Shown: piece by piece, positions 25,156-33,791 of the stretch
Position numbering within the stretch: position 1 is the stretch's first letter
Layout of the letters: the number at the start of each line of letters is the position of its first letter
Assembly (NCBI RefSeq): GCF_018780075.1
Contig: NZ_JADMKB010000011.1
Location: forward strand, 1-64,000
DNA length: 64,000 nucleotides
Source: Hydrogenophaga sp.
Lineage (GTDB): Bacteria; Pseudomonadota; Gammaproteobacteria; Burkholderiales; Burkholderiaceae_C
Direction: 5' to 3'
Position numbers and translations under genes: made by a program
The notes under the pieces: generated by a model
Seen by the model: only the letters and a program-made list of their open reading frames with translations
What the model was told of the DNA's origin: nothing
The model's database searches: none

Positions 25156-26421
25156 TCAACGATTGGCCTTGGCCGCGTTGGCGAAGCTCAAGGCCGCCTG
25201 CTGTGGCGTGATGCTGTCGTCGTTCCAGAAAGACAGCACCACGTCACGCCACGCACCGATGCGTGCGGGCGACTGGAACAGGTTGGGTGTGGCGACCGCC
25301 GTGCCGTCCTTGCCACCGGCCACGAGATCGGCGTGGCTCTGTTTGGCGCAATCGTCGAACTTCGAGACATCGGCATCGGTCCGCACCGGCACGGAGCCTT
25401 TGGCCAGACTGAAGGCCACCTGGGCATCCTTGTCCATGAACACCTGCGCCAGATCGGCCTGGGCCTTGGCGTTCTGTGCGACCTTGAAGAACAGGAACGC
25501 GTCGGACGTGAACACGTGTCCCCGGCCGCTGCCGGGCACCGTGGCGCAGAGGTAGTCAGCGCCCTGGCGCTTGCCGGCCACGGTGAACTCGCCCTTGGCC
25601 CAGTCACCCATCACCTGCGCAAAGGCACGGCCCTGAATCACCATCTGGGTGGCTTCGTTCCACTTGCGGGTGGAGGCACTGCGATCCACATAGCCACGCA
25701 AACGGCGCATCACCTCGAAGGCCTTGACCATGCCCGCACCCTTGAGCTGGGCCTCGTCACCGTCATAGAACGCCTTGCGGTACTCATCGGGCTTGTGGGT
25801 GGTGAAGGCCACCTGCATGAAAGTGAAGTTGACCCAGATGTCCTCCCCCATCGCCAGCGGCTGAATGCCTGCGGCCTTGGCCTTGTCGGCCATGGCGAAA
25901 AATTCATCCCAGGTTTTGGGCGCGGCCGTGGCGCCGATCCTCTTCATCGCCTCGGTGCTGATCCACATCACGTTCTGGCGGTGGACGTTGACGGGCACCG
26001 CGACATAGCTCTTGGTCCCCAGCCGCGCATAGCGGCGCACCGGCTCGGGCAGCACCTCGTCCCACTTGCCTTGGGCCGCCACGGCGTCGAGGTTGGCCAC
26101 GATGTCGGGATTGGCCGCATAGCTGCGCACAGCACCATTGATCTGCGCTGCGGTCGGTGGATCGCCCTTGGCCACGCGCGTCTTGAGCAGAATGCGCTGG
26201 CTGTCGCCACCGCCCACCGCCAGGTCGTCCCACTCGAGTCCGCGCCGGACCGCCGCTTCCTTGAACTTCGCAACCGCCGCCGTTTCACTGGCGCTGGTCC
26301 ACCAGTGAATGACCTCCACCTTCTCCGCCGCCCACAGGGGCGTGGTGGCCAGCGCGGTCATGGCGCATGCGGCCCAACGGGTGACACGCTGTGTCGGTTT
26401 GATCTGGAACGGAAATGTCAT
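25156..26421 (-). CDS. ABC importer extracellular solute-binding protein, family 1 (sugar type)
   Basis: Periplasmic sugar-type binding protein of 421 residues. The signal peptide ends near residue 31 (LWA-A). The mature protein begins EKVEVIHWWTSASETAAVAKF, the standard opening of family-1 binding proteins that recognise oligosaccharides or glycosides. Two cysteines (YLCATV and FDDCAKQ) are spaced as in glucose/mannose-type CUT1 binding proteins, where they form a disulfide. It is the second gene of the operon, 85 bp after a cupin gene. Given the porin and family 3 glycosidase in the same putative regulon, a glucoside or glucose is a reasonable but unproven ligand. Confidence 0.88.
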   Translation of the reverse strand: MTFPFQIKPTQRVTRWAACAMTALATTPLWAAEKVEVIHWWTSASETAAVAKFKEAAVRRGLEWDDLAVGGGDSQRILLKTRVAKGDPPTAAQINGAVRSYAANPDIVANLDAVAAQGKWDEVLPEPVRRYARLGTKSYVAVPVNVHRQNVMWISTEAMKRIGATAAPKTWDEFFAMADKAKAAGIQPLAMGEDIWVNFTFMQVAFTTHKPDEYRKAFYDGDEAQLKGAGMVKAFEVMRRLRGYVDRSASTRKWNEATQMVIQGRAFAQVMGDWAKGEFTVAGKRQGADYLCATVPGSGRGHVFTSDAFLFFKVAQNAKAQADLAQVFMDKDAQVAFSLAKGSVPVRTDADVSKFDDCAKQSHADLVAGGKDGTAVATPNLFQSPARIGAWRDVVLSFWNDDSITPQQAALSFANAAKANR

Positions 26422-26506
26422 TTCAATGTCTCCTTGGTGGAATGGCGAAGCTCAGGCTCTGCACGTGCCGGGGTTGCACAGCAGGCGACGAGCAGCAATG
26501 CAGGAA

Positions 26507-26905
26507 TCAGACGAGGTCTATCTCGATAAAAACGACCGGAACCGCCCCCTGGTTCTGCAGGGCGTGCGGCTTCATGAAGGTCGCATAGGACTGACCCGAC
26601 CGGACCGTGACGGGCTGGTCCTCGCCTTCGAGGTACTCGGTCATCACCCCTTGAAGTACGAAGGCCACAGCCGGACGGCTCGCGTGCGAATGCATGGGCA
26701 GAAAGCCACCGGGCTCGATGGTGACTTCGCGCATGCGAAGACGGCGCCCGTCGTGCATGCTGAATCCGGCCGGCAATTCGACAGCGGCGAGCTCCTTGCC
26801 GTTGATGCCCACACGCTCGGTCGGCAGCAGGCGCGTGGATGCGCCACGCTCCGCCGAATCGGCGGAGCAGTTCGCCATTTGCTGTGCTGGATGGGTTGCG
26901 TTCAT
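26507..26905 (-). CDS. Small cupin-domain protein
   Basis: Single-domain cupin of 132 residues. The metal-binding cupin motif 1 reads PGGFLPMHSHASRPAVAFVLQG near residues 68-89, with HSH ligands, and motif 2 contains FMKPHALQN. There is no signal peptide. Start 26905 (MNATHPAQQ) follows a promoter sharing the CGGTATTGGAC element. As first gene of an ABC-importer operon it may be an isomerase or dioxygenase for the imported compound, or a small-molecule-binding accessory. The reaction cannot be assigned. Confidence 0.8.
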   Translation of the reverse strand: MNATHPAQQMANCSADSAERGASTRLLPTERVGINGKELAAVELPAGFSMHDGRRLRMREVTIEPGGFLPMHSHASRPAVAFVLQGVMTEYLEGEDQPVTVRSGQSYATFMKPHALQNQGAVPVVFIEIDLV

Positions 26906-26962
26906 GGTGGACTCCGGCCCCGGTTGAGGCGAGTTTTTCTGCGTTGATTTCACTGAGGAAAA

Positions 26963-26996
26963 GTCTATTGAGGCAGCTTCCGGCGGTCCAATACCG
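26963..26996 (-). promoter_or_regulatory. CGGTATTGGAC promoter of the cupin/ABC/receptor operon
   Basis: On the minus strand CGGTATTGGAC (26996-26986) contains a -35-like TTGGAC. It is followed at 17-18 bases by ATAGAC/TAGACT as a weak -10 element. The start codon at 26905 is 81 bases from the element. It matches two other promoters in the window base for base over the 11-mer. Confidence 0.6.
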
Positions 26997-27069
26997 TGTG
27001 GATTGAACTGTGATCGCAACCGCGAATAAGCAGTCCACCGAAGACCCCGACCTGTGGCAAGTCGACCCC

Positions 27070-27789
27070 TCACAAGTCCGCTGCGGCGTCCAGTCCCGCT
27101 GCGGCCAGCACGGGGACGGACGCCTGTGATCGCAGGTGCCGGACAAAGCTCAACGCCAGCCCCGGTTGCGCGCTCGAAGCGAGCACACCCGCGGACACCG
27201 CGGTTCGGTGCTGGACCGCTTCAGGCAGCGCGCCCACAAACCGGATGCCCGGCACAGGCAGCAGTTCGCACACCTGCTGGAAACCCAGCTCGGCATCTCC
27301 ACGCGCCACCACAGCGGCCACCGGCTCATGGGCGAAACGCTGGCAACGGCCCAACACGTCGGAATCGATGCCCAGACGCTGCAGCAGTTGCCCGGCCACG
27401 TACTCGCCGCTGCCGGCCTGCGACAGCGCCACCGAGCGGCTCCGAAGCAGCGCCAGCCTCAGTTCTTCAAGCGTTCCGATCAGGGGAAGCGGCTGTTCCA
27501 CGTGCACACAGAGGCCGATGCCGGAGCGCAGCACCTCTGCACAGGTGCCCGTCAGGACCAGGCCTGTGCGTGACCGTTCTTCCAGCAGCCTTGTCGGGAG
27601 CAACACCACGTCGGCCACCTCGCCGCGATCGAGTCGCGCCGTGATGGCGCGTTCGCTGCTGCCGGTCGCCGGTCCGTAGCCCATCGCCACGGCCGGCCCG
27701 CCCGCATCGGTGAAGTGCTTCGCCAGCGCATCCAGCGCGTGCGAGAAGGCTTGCGGCGCCAACACCCGCAGCACAGGCCCGGCGGTCAC
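27070..27789 (-). CDS. ModA-like substrate-binding-domain protein without signal peptide
   Basis: Protein of 239 residues with a type-2 periplasmic-binding fold: LRVLAPQAFSHALDALAKHF opens like molybdate-binding ModA, GATGSSERAITARL-type residues follow (here GYGPATGSSERA), and RGEVADVVLLPTRLLEE is the ModA-type ligand loop. The start is a GTG at 27789 overlapping the upstream hydrolase stop (GTGA), so translation is coupled. No secretion signal is present, so it probably acts in the cytoplasm, perhaps as a ligand-sensing or accessory protein and not as a transport receptor. No ABC partners adjoin it. Confidence 0.72.
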   Translation of the reverse strand: MTAGPVLRVLAPQAFSHALDALAKHFTDAGGPAVAMGYGPATGSSERAITARLDRGEVADVVLLPTRLLEERSRTGLVLTGTCAEVLRSGIGLCVHVEQPLPLIGTLEELRLALLRSRSVALSQAGSGEYVAGQLLQRLGIDSDVLGRCQRFAHEPVAAVVARGDAELGFQQVCELLPVPGIRFVGALPEAVQHRTAVSAGVLASSAQPGLALSFVRHLRSQASVPVLAAAGLDAAADL

Positions 27790-28511
27790 TTCAGCCCTTC
27801 CAGCAGCGCCGCCAGGCCTTCGGGGTCGTCGATCATCGGGTCGTGGCCGCAACCGTCCATCACCGCGGTGCGCCAGCCGGCATCGGCCTGACAGCGTGCG
27901 AGTGCCGCGTCGAAGACAGGCTGCGGGAACAAGGGCGTGCGCACGTACAGCTTGTGTCGCACACGCTCGCGGGCGCCACTCAGCCGCACAGGGTCCATGG
28001 AAACGCCCAGCGGCTGCGGTGTGATGTGGGCGTCGACCCAGGCCGCGTCTTCGGGGCGCTGTATGCGCAGGGCGGTGCTGGTCGGTCCGGGCCTGGAGAC
28101 TTCCCCCAGGGCCTTGGCCGCTTCCAGTTGGGCCTTCTGCTGCTCGTTCAGCAGGTCGTGGCCGCGTTGCCCATCTTCAGGCAGGAACGCATCGACATAC
28201 GCGAGGGCGGAAACACGTGACTCCAGTTGCTCGACGGCGCCGCTGACGACCCAGCCGCCGTAGGAGTGGGCCACCAGCGTCGCGTCTTCGACGTCTTCCC
28301 AGCGGAACAGATTCACCACATCTTGAATGTGGGTCTGCAGCGTGATGTCTCCACTCATCAGGTGTGAACGCTCGGCGAGCCCTGTGAGTGTGGGCGTGTG
28401 CACGCGATGACCATGGGCGCGCAGCAGATCGGCCAGGCGGCGCCATGCCCAGGCGCCATGGCCTGCGCCATGAACGAGCACAAATGTTCGGGGTTGGGAT
28501 GTGGATGTCAT
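27786..28511 (-). CDS. Alpha/beta-hydrolase, plant methylesterase / hydroxynitrile-lyase-like family
   Basis: Hydrolase of 241 residues. It opens FVLVHGAGHGAWAWRRLADLL, the start typical of the small methylesterase/EstC-like family, with nucleophile elbow VAHSYGGWV near residue 84 and the catalytic histidine in GCGHDPMID. The start at 28511 (MTSTSQPR) is 53 bp after the Bug receptor. It probably hydrolyses an aromatic or short-chain ester brought in by the regulon's transporters; the substrate is not known. Confidence 0.8.
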   Translation of the reverse strand: MTSTSQPRTFVLVHGAGHGAWAWRRLADLLRAHGHRVHTPTLTGLAERSHLMSGDITLQTHIQDVVNLFRWEDVEDATLVAHSYGGWVVSGAVEQLESRVSALAYVDAFLPEDGQRGHDLLNEQQKAQLEAAKALGEVSRPGPTSTALRIQRPEDAAWVDAHITPQPLGVSMDPVRLSGARERVRHKLYVRTPLFPQPVFDAALARCQADAGWRTAVMDGCGHDPMIDDPEGLAALLEGLK

Positions 28512-28564
28512 GCGGAAGGTGGGTGTTGATTGAGATTCGCTGGTCGGGTGACGGTGTGGTGAGG

Positions 28565-29566
28565 TCACTCCAGCGTGATGCGCGTTTCTTTGGCGATCGC
28601 AGCCCACTCGCGTCGCTGGGCAGACAGGGCGGCACCGAAGTCCTCTTCGAACTCAGGCTCAAGCCCCAGCTTTCGAATGCCCTCCAGCACGGCAGGCAAC
28701 TTGCCCACCTCTCGCAGCGCCGATTGCAGGCGGGAAACCACCGCCGGTGGCGTGGCGACAGGCGCCAGCAGCCCATACCAATTGATCGATGGCACACCGA
28801 GCACCCCGCTTTCCTTCAGCGTGGGAACGTCGGGCAAGTCGGCCATGCGCGAGGGGCTTGTCACGGCCAGCGCGCGCAGCTGGCTTTTCTGTATCAACGG
28901 CAGCAGCACCGCCTTGTTGGTGACCGTCATCGCCAGGTGACCGCCCAACGTGTCCTGGATCGCCAGTGCGGCCCCTTTGTAGGGCACGAAAGTCATGTCG
29001 GCACCAGTACGCAGCTTGAACAGCTCGATCACAAAATGCGGACCGATCCCGGGCGCTGAACCCGCATTCACCTTGCCGGGATGGCTCTTGCTGTACTGCA
29101 CGAACTCGGCCACGTTCTTCACCGGCAAGCCGGGGTGAATCGCCAGCAACATGGCGTCGGTCGCGATGGCGCCCACCGGAACAAAGTCCTTCACCGGGTC
29201 GTAGTCCAGTCCCTTGAAGACGGCCGGTATCACCACGTTGAGGTTGGTGCCCCCAATCATGATCGTGTACCCGTCGGCAGGCGCGGAGGTCACCGCTTTG
29301 GAGCCGATGCGCCCACCCGCACCACCGATGTTGGTCACGATGACCGAGGTCTTCAATCGTTCGGCAAGGTGGGGAGCAACGAGCCGCGCCGCGATGTCGT
29401 TGGGCCCACCAGGCACAAACGGAACAATGAGTTTGATCGGCCTGGAGGGATAGCCCGGATCGGACTGGGCGAACGCCATGCCCGACGCGGACACCACCAA
29501 GGCCAACATGGCCCGCGCAGTCCATCGACGGGTGACGGACCCGTGTTGTTCAGCATTCAAGTTCAT
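28565..29566 (-). CDS. TctC/Bug-family periplasmic receptor
   Basis: Receptor of 333 residues. The signal peptide core is ARAMLALVVSASGMAFA, with cleavage before QSDPGYPSRPIKLIVPFVPGGPNDIAARL, which carries the Bug signature with GGPND in place of GGGTD. IGGAGGRIGSKAV and SAPGIGPHFVIELF follow. The start at 29566 has AGAGGA upstream at about 7 bases. It leads a three-gene operon with the hydrolase and ModA-like protein and is transcribed from a CGGTATTGGAC promoter, divergent from the porin gene. Ligand unknown. Confidence 0.88.
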   Translation of the reverse strand: MNLNAEQHGSVTRRWTARAMLALVVSASGMAFAQSDPGYPSRPIKLIVPFVPGGPNDIAARLVAPHLAERLKTSVIVTNIGGAGGRIGSKAVTSAPADGYTIMIGGTNLNVVIPAVFKGLDYDPVKDFVPVGAIATDAMLLAIHPGLPVKNVAEFVQYSKSHPGKVNAGSAPGIGPHFVIELFKLRTGADMTFVPYKGAALAIQDTLGGHLAMTVTNKAVLLPLIQKSQLRALAVTSPSRMADLPDVPTLKESGVLGVPSINWYGLLAPVATPPAVVSRLQSALREVGKLPAVLEGIRKLGLEPEFEEDFGAALSAQRREWAAIAKETRITLE

Positions 29567-29592
29567 GGTCGTTCCTCTGTTTGGAGCGCAAA

Positions 29593-29626
29593 CTTTAGGA
29601 CGCTGACGATGCCCAGTCCAATACCG
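29593..29626 (-). promoter_or_regulatory. CGGTATTGGAC promoter of the receptor/hydrolase/ModA-like operon
   Basis: On the minus strand CGGTATTGGAC is at 29626-29616 with -35 TTGGAC, a 17-base spacer, and -10 CTAAAG at 29598-29593. The flanking TCCAAT-ACCG-ATTGGA dyad at 29617-29632 is perfect here and overlaps the -35, as expected for an operator. The start codon at 29566 gives a short leader of roughly 20 bases. Confidence 0.68.
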
Positions 29627-29778
29627 ATTGGAAACGACTGATATCTCACGACCGGATAACGCGAGCCTGCCTCCACCCTCCTCTCCCTCCTCCCTTTGAG
29701 CAGACGACAACCCCCTCCGGCGCCGCTGACCCGGATGCTGGCCGCTTATTCGCGGACGCAATCAGAGATGGATGCCAA

Positions 29779-29812
29779 CGGTATTGGACGGCCCTTGTGA
29801 GCGGTCCTAAAT
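29779..29812 (+). promoter_or_regulatory. CGGTATTGGAC promoter of the porin/glycosidase unit
   Basis: CGGTATTGGAC at 29779-29789 supplies -35 TTGGAC (29784-29789). A 17-base spacer and -10 CTAAAT (29807-29812) follow. The predicted start near 29819 leaves about 35 bases before the TTG start codon at 29854, which rules out the in-frame GTG at 29797 as the porin start. Confidence 0.68.
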
Positions 29813-29853
29813 TCCGCCGCGGCATCCCTCAACACCGATCACCGGAGATTCAC

Positions 29854-30885
29854 TTGAAACACACCCACCTCACCATCGCCCTGGCCGGCCTGCTGACCGC
29901 GGCCGGCGCATCCGCGCAAAGCCATGTCACCGTCTTCGGCGTTGCCGACGCAGGGATCCGCAAAACCACCAACGGTGCCGAGTCAGAAACCAGTCTGGCC
30001 AGCGGTGGCCTGGCGGGCAGCCGGTTCGGCATTCGGGTGGAAGAAGACCTGGGCGGTGGCATGAAAGCGGGCGGATGGATCGAGGGCACGGTGAACCTCG
30101 ACAACGGCACCGCGAACACCACCCGCCTTTGGAACCGCCGCACCACCGTCAGCCTCTCCGGCGCATTGGGCGAGGTCATCCTGGGCCGCTCATTGACACC
30201 GGGCTACACCGCTTTCGGTGAGTACGACACCTTTGGCACCAGCGGGCTGGCCGACCAGGGCAAGTTCCACTCGACAGCGTTCGGCAGCGGCATCGAAGCC
30301 ACCGGTCTCTGGGCCCGCGCCGACAACTCGGTGGCCTACAACACACCGAAGACACTGGGTGGCTTCTATGCCAACGCCATGTGGGCAGCGGGCGAAGGTG
30401 TGGCCGCATCGGCCTTCAGGGGCGCGCGCCTCGGCTATGCGGCTGGCCCGCTGGACGTCTCAGGCGCCTACAGCGTGATCGACGCCACGGCGGGCGACCA
30501 CAAGCGCACCTCGCTGGCCGGACGCTACGACTTGGGCGTCGTCAAGCTTTTCGGCAGCCTGGTGGTCAACGAGTACCTTGAGGCCAAACGCACCATCACA
30601 CAGCTGGGCGTCCATGTGCCGGTCGGTTCGGCTGGCACGGTGCGCGCCAACATCACAAGGGCAGACGCCTCCGGCCAGCAGGGCGGGACCTCGATCAGCG
30701 CGGACGATGCCACGCAAGTGGCCCTGGGCTATGTGCACGCGCTGTCCAAGCGCACCAGCCTGTACGGCACCTACGCCCGCATCACCAACAAGGGCGCGGC
30801 CAAGTTCGCCGTGAGCACGCCGCCGGCGGCCGTGGCTGGTCAGGCTTCCCGCGGCATCGAATTCGGTCTGAGCCACCGCTTCTGA
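29854..30885 (+). CDS. Gram-negative outer-membrane porin
   Basis: Burkholderiales-type general porin of 343 residues. The signal peptide is LTIALAGLLTAAGASAQ, and the mature barrel begins SHVTVFGVADAGI, close to the family's SSVTLYGVADVG. It ends GIEFGLSHRF with the terminal phenylalanine required for outer-membrane assembly. The start is a TTG at 29854 preceded by CGGAG at a suitable distance; no ATG fits. It is followed after 32 bp by the family 3 glycosidase, so it probably admits that enzyme's substrate. Predicted to form a trimer in the outer membrane. Confidence 0.9.
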   Translation: MKHTHLTIALAGLLTAAGASAQSHVTVFGVADAGIRKTTNGAESETSLASGGLAGSRFGIRVEEDLGGGMKAGGWIEGTVNLDNGTANTTRLWNRRTTVSLSGALGEVILGRSLTPGYTAFGEYDTFGTSGLADQGKFHSTAFGSGIEATGLWARADNSVAYNTPKTLGGFYANAMWAAGEGVAASAFRGARLGYAAGPLDVSGAYSVIDATAGDHKRTSLAGRYDLGVVKLFGSLVVNEYLEAKRTITQLGVHVPVGSAGTVRANITRADASGQQGGTSISADDATQVALGYVHALSKRTSLYGTYARITNKGAAKFAVSTPPAAVAGQASRGIEFGLSHRF

Positions 30886-30917
30886 ACAGCGCCATCCGCA
30901 TTGAAGGTCTGACTCCC

Positions 30918-32804
30918 ATGCATTCGAACCTGCAGGCCCGCCATGTCCCGTTGCTGGACCTGGAGGGTCTGCGGTTCAAGGACCACAACCGCAACGGCCA
31001 GCTCGATCCCTATGAGGATTGGCGGCGACCCGCCAGCGAGCGCGCGAGCGACCTTGTCGCTCGCATGAGCCTGGCCGAGAAGGCGGGCGCCATGATGCAC
31101 GCCAACCCGCCGTCCTCGGCCTCCTCGACGCTGCCCGGCGCTGGCGTGGCCTGGGCGTTCCCCGCGGTGGCCGACATGGTGCTCGGGCGCCACATCACGG
31201 CGTTTCTGAACCGGTTGAACACCGGGGTGCGCGAGATAGCTACACAGCACAACCAGCTCCAGGCCATCGCCGAAACGGGCCGGCTGGGCATCCCGGCGCT
31301 GCTGTCGTCCGACCCCCGCAACCAGTTCGCCGCATCGCAAGGGGTCAGCGTGGCGGCGGGCGCGTTCACGCAGTGGCCCGACCCCGCCGGTCTGGCGGCC
31401 ATTGGCGATGAAGATCTGGTGCGCCGTTGTGCCGCGAGCGTGCGGCAGGAGTACCGTGCGGTGGGCATCCGCATGGCGCTCTCGCCGATGGCCGATCTCG
31501 CGATCCATCCGCGCTGGCACCGCGGCAGCGGCTGCTTCGGCAACGAGCCCCAACTGGCCGCGCGCCTGGTCCGGGCCTACGTGGAAGGCATGCAGGCGGG
31601 TGATCGTGGTCTGTTCCCCGAGAGCGTGGTTTCGGTGGTCAAGCACTGGGTGGGCTACGGCGCCACACAGGTCGATGGCTTCGATGCCCACAACCACTAC
31701 GGCCGGCACATGGGCGCCACCAGTGCCGACATCGAATCGCACATCGTGCCGTTCACCGGCGCCTTTGCTGCCGCCGTGGGGGCCGTGATGCCCGCCTACA
31801 GCTTGCCGCCAGCGGGCCTGACCGTGCAAGGGACCCAGGGTGAGATCGAACGTGTGGGCGTGGGCTTCAACAAGCAACTGCTGACCGACATCCTGCGCCA
31901 TCGATTTGGCTTCGCCGGTGTGGTGATGTCCGACTGGCACATCACCGACGGTGCCAGCCGCGCCTGCATCGAAGGAGCGCCACCCGGGAGCCAGCCGGGT
32001 CCGGAAGACATTGCCATGCCCTGGGGGGTGGAAGACCTGCCCAAGAGCGAGCGTTTCACCAAGGCGGTCCTGGCCGGTGTGGACCAGTTTGGCGGTGCGC
32101 AGGATCCGGGCTGGATCATCGACGCGGTCCAGCGGGGACTGCTGCCGATGGAGGCCCTGAACCAGGCGGTGCATCGCATCATGACCCAGCGGTTTGCGTT
32201 GGGATTGTTCGAGGATCCCTACGTCGACGAGGAAGCGGCCGAGTCCCTGGTGGGCCACGAGACCGTGCAGGCGATGGCGCTGGAAGCGCAGCGGCGCTCG
32301 CTGGTCCTTCTGAAGAACCACGGGGCCACGCTGCCGCTGCGCGGCAGGCCGAAGCTGTACCTGCACCAGATCGATGCCGACCTGGCCCGGCGGTACGGGT
32401 TGGAGGTGGCGGAACGGCCCGAAGACGCCGACCTCGCCATCGTCGGACTGAGCACGCCCCATGAAGTGCTGCACCCGCAACACTTCTTCGGACGCCGCTA
32501 CCGCGAAGGTGACACGGGCTTTGCCGAGGATGACCCCGCGTACCGGTCGTTTCGCCAGATCGCCGGCTGTGTGCCCACTGTGGTGTCGATCTACCTGGAG
32601 CGACCGGCCGATCTGGCCCGGATCGCGCCCTGGGCCACCGCCATCGTGGCGCACTTCGGTCTGCGGCCGGAGGCGTTGTTCGATGTGCTGACGGGCCGTC
32701 ATGCGCCGACGGGCCGTTTGCCCTTCGATCTGCCGTGGAGTGGCCCACGGCCAGATCCCACCGAGACCGTCACCCAGCGTGGCCAGGGCCTGCGCTACGG
32801 TTGA
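30918..32804 (+). CDS. Glycoside hydrolase family 3 protein (beta-glucosidase-like)
   Basis: GH3 enzyme of 628 residues. The TIM-barrel domain has KHWVGYG at 242-248 and the catalytic nucleophile D339 in GVVMSDWHITDGA. The second alpha/beta sandwich domain starts near RRSLVLLKNHGATLPL. An N-terminal DHNRNGQLDPYE segment (residues 22-33) looks like an EF-hand-type calcium loop (D22, N24, N26, E33), unusual for a bacterial GH3. No signal peptide is visible, so the enzyme is probably cytoplasmic and acts on an imported glycoside. The usual C-terminal fibronectin-III domain is absent. It is coupled to the porin gene and converges with the lysR gene. Confidence 0.86.
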   Translation: MHSNLQARHVPLLDLEGLRFKDHNRNGQLDPYEDWRRPASERASDLVARMSLAEKAGAMMHANPPSSASSTLPGAGVAWAFPAVADMVLGRHITAFLNRLNTGVREIATQHNQLQAIAETGRLGIPALLSSDPRNQFAASQGVSVAAGAFTQWPDPAGLAAIGDEDLVRRCAASVRQEYRAVGIRMALSPMADLAIHPRWHRGSGCFGNEPQLAARLVRAYVEGMQAGDRGLFPESVVSVVKHWVGYGATQVDGFDAHNHYGRHMGATSADIESHIVPFTGAFAAAVGAVMPAYSLPPAGLTVQGTQGEIERVGVGFNKQLLTDILRHRFGFAGVVMSDWHITDGASRACIEGAPPGSQPGPEDIAMPWGVEDLPKSERFTKAVLAGVDQFGGAQDPGWIIDAVQRGLLPMEALNQAVHRIMTQRFALGLFEDPYVDEEAAESLVGHETVQAMALEAQRRSLVLLKNHGATLPLRGRPKLYLHQIDADLARRYGLEVAERPEDADLAIVGLSTPHEVLHPQHFFGRRYREGDTGFAEDDPAYRSFRQIAGCVPTVVSIYLERPADLARIAPWATAIVAHFGLRPEALFDVLTGRHAPTGRLPFDLPWSGPRPDPTETVTQRGQGLRYG

Positions 32805-32828
32805 ACCACGGCGGTTCAATTCATGGGC

Positions 32829-33722
32829 TCAGCCCATGGTCGGCACCAGATCGGGCAGCACGAAATCGACCACCTCTTGCAACAGCGGCGACGTGATGTC
32901 GGGTCGCCACACCGCGTCGATCTGGATCACGCCAGCCGCGGGGGGCAAGGCGATGACGCACAGACCCGTGCCTGCGGCGCTGGCATAGGAAGCAGGCACC
33001 ACGCAGATGCCGAGCCCCTGCCGCACCATCTGGAACATGCTCATCGGGTGTCGCGCCACGTGCACCAGCCGCGGACTGAAACCCGCATTCATGCAGGCCG
33101 CCACGAGCGAGTCGAACAAGGCGGAGCGGTGTTCGCGCGAAAAGGTGATCATGGGTTCCTCGGCCAGATCGAGCAGACCCAGCGCACTGCGCCCAGCCAA
33201 AGCATGGCCTTCAGGCAGGACCACGGCCAGTCCTTCAATGTGCACGGGCCGGCGGGCCAGTGCCTTGGCCACCACGCGAGCATGCACAAACCCCAGGTCG
33301 ATGCGGTCCTGTGTCAGGGCGCGCACCTGGTCTTCCGAACCCATGTCGGTCAACACCACTTGGGCCAGCGCGCCGCGCTCGCGCACGCCGGCCAGGAACG
33401 CGGGCAACACGCGGTCGATGGCCGAGGTGGCCATGCCCACCCGCAGCGTGCCGGTTCGCCCCTGTCCCGAGAGACGGGCCCGCTGGAGAGCGACCTGCGC
33501 CTGGTCCAGCAGCGCACGGCTGTCGTGGAGGAAGGTGCGCCCGGCCGCCGTGAGCTTGACCTCGCGACGGTTGCGCTCCAGCAGCACGATGCCGAGCTCG
33601 TCTTCCAGCATCTTGATCTGGTGCGACAAAGGCGGCTGACTCATGTGCAGCCGCAGTGCGGCACGACTGAAGTTCAACTCCTCGGCAACGGTCACGAAAT
33701 AGCGGAGTTGACGCAGATCCAT
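32829..33722 (-). CDS. LysR-family transcriptional regulator
   Basis: LysR-type regulator of 297 residues. The winged-helix domain opens MDLRQLRYFVTVAEELNFSRAALRLHMSQPPLSHQIKMLE. The effector domain starts near LRVGMATSAIDRVLPAFLAGV. The FVTVAEELNFSRAA pattern is that of the BenM/CatR-like group, which responds to aromatic acid intermediates. It lies between the glycosidase gene (convergent) and the thiolase gene (same strand, 69-bp gap). It could be the last gene of the beta-oxidation-like operon or the regulator of the CGGTATTGGAC promoters; the sequence alone does not decide. Confidence 0.88.
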   Translation of the reverse strand: MDLRQLRYFVTVAEELNFSRAALRLHMSQPPLSHQIKMLEDELGIVLLERNRREVKLTAAGRTFLHDSRALLDQAQVALQRARLSGQGRTGTLRVGMATSAIDRVLPAFLAGVRERGALAQVVLTDMGSEDQVRALTQDRIDLGFVHARVVAKALARRPVHIEGLAVVLPEGHALAGRSALGLLDLAEEPMITFSREHRSALFDSLVAACMNAGFSPRLVHVARHPMSMFQMVRQGLGICVVPASYASAAGTGLCVIALPPAAGVIQIDAVWRPDITSPLLQEVVDFVLPDLVPTMG

Positions 33723-33791
33723 GGTGGCTCACCCTTTCAAAATTGGTCGGACGGACCGGTGATGGGCTATCAGTGTGATCTGAAAGGCGCG

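Noticed and set aside
29617-29632. Classical LysR T-N11-A box
   Set aside because: The dyad is even-centred with a four-base spacer, so it does not strictly fit T-N11-A; the regulator family is left open.
29797-29853. GTG start giving a longer porin
   Set aside because: It would lie upstream of the -10 element and put 19 residues before the signal peptide.
32822-32838. Bidirectional terminator between the glycosidase and lysR genes
   Set aside because: CATGGGC-TCA-GCCCATG is a clear hairpin but has no T-run on either strand and overlaps the lysR coding end.
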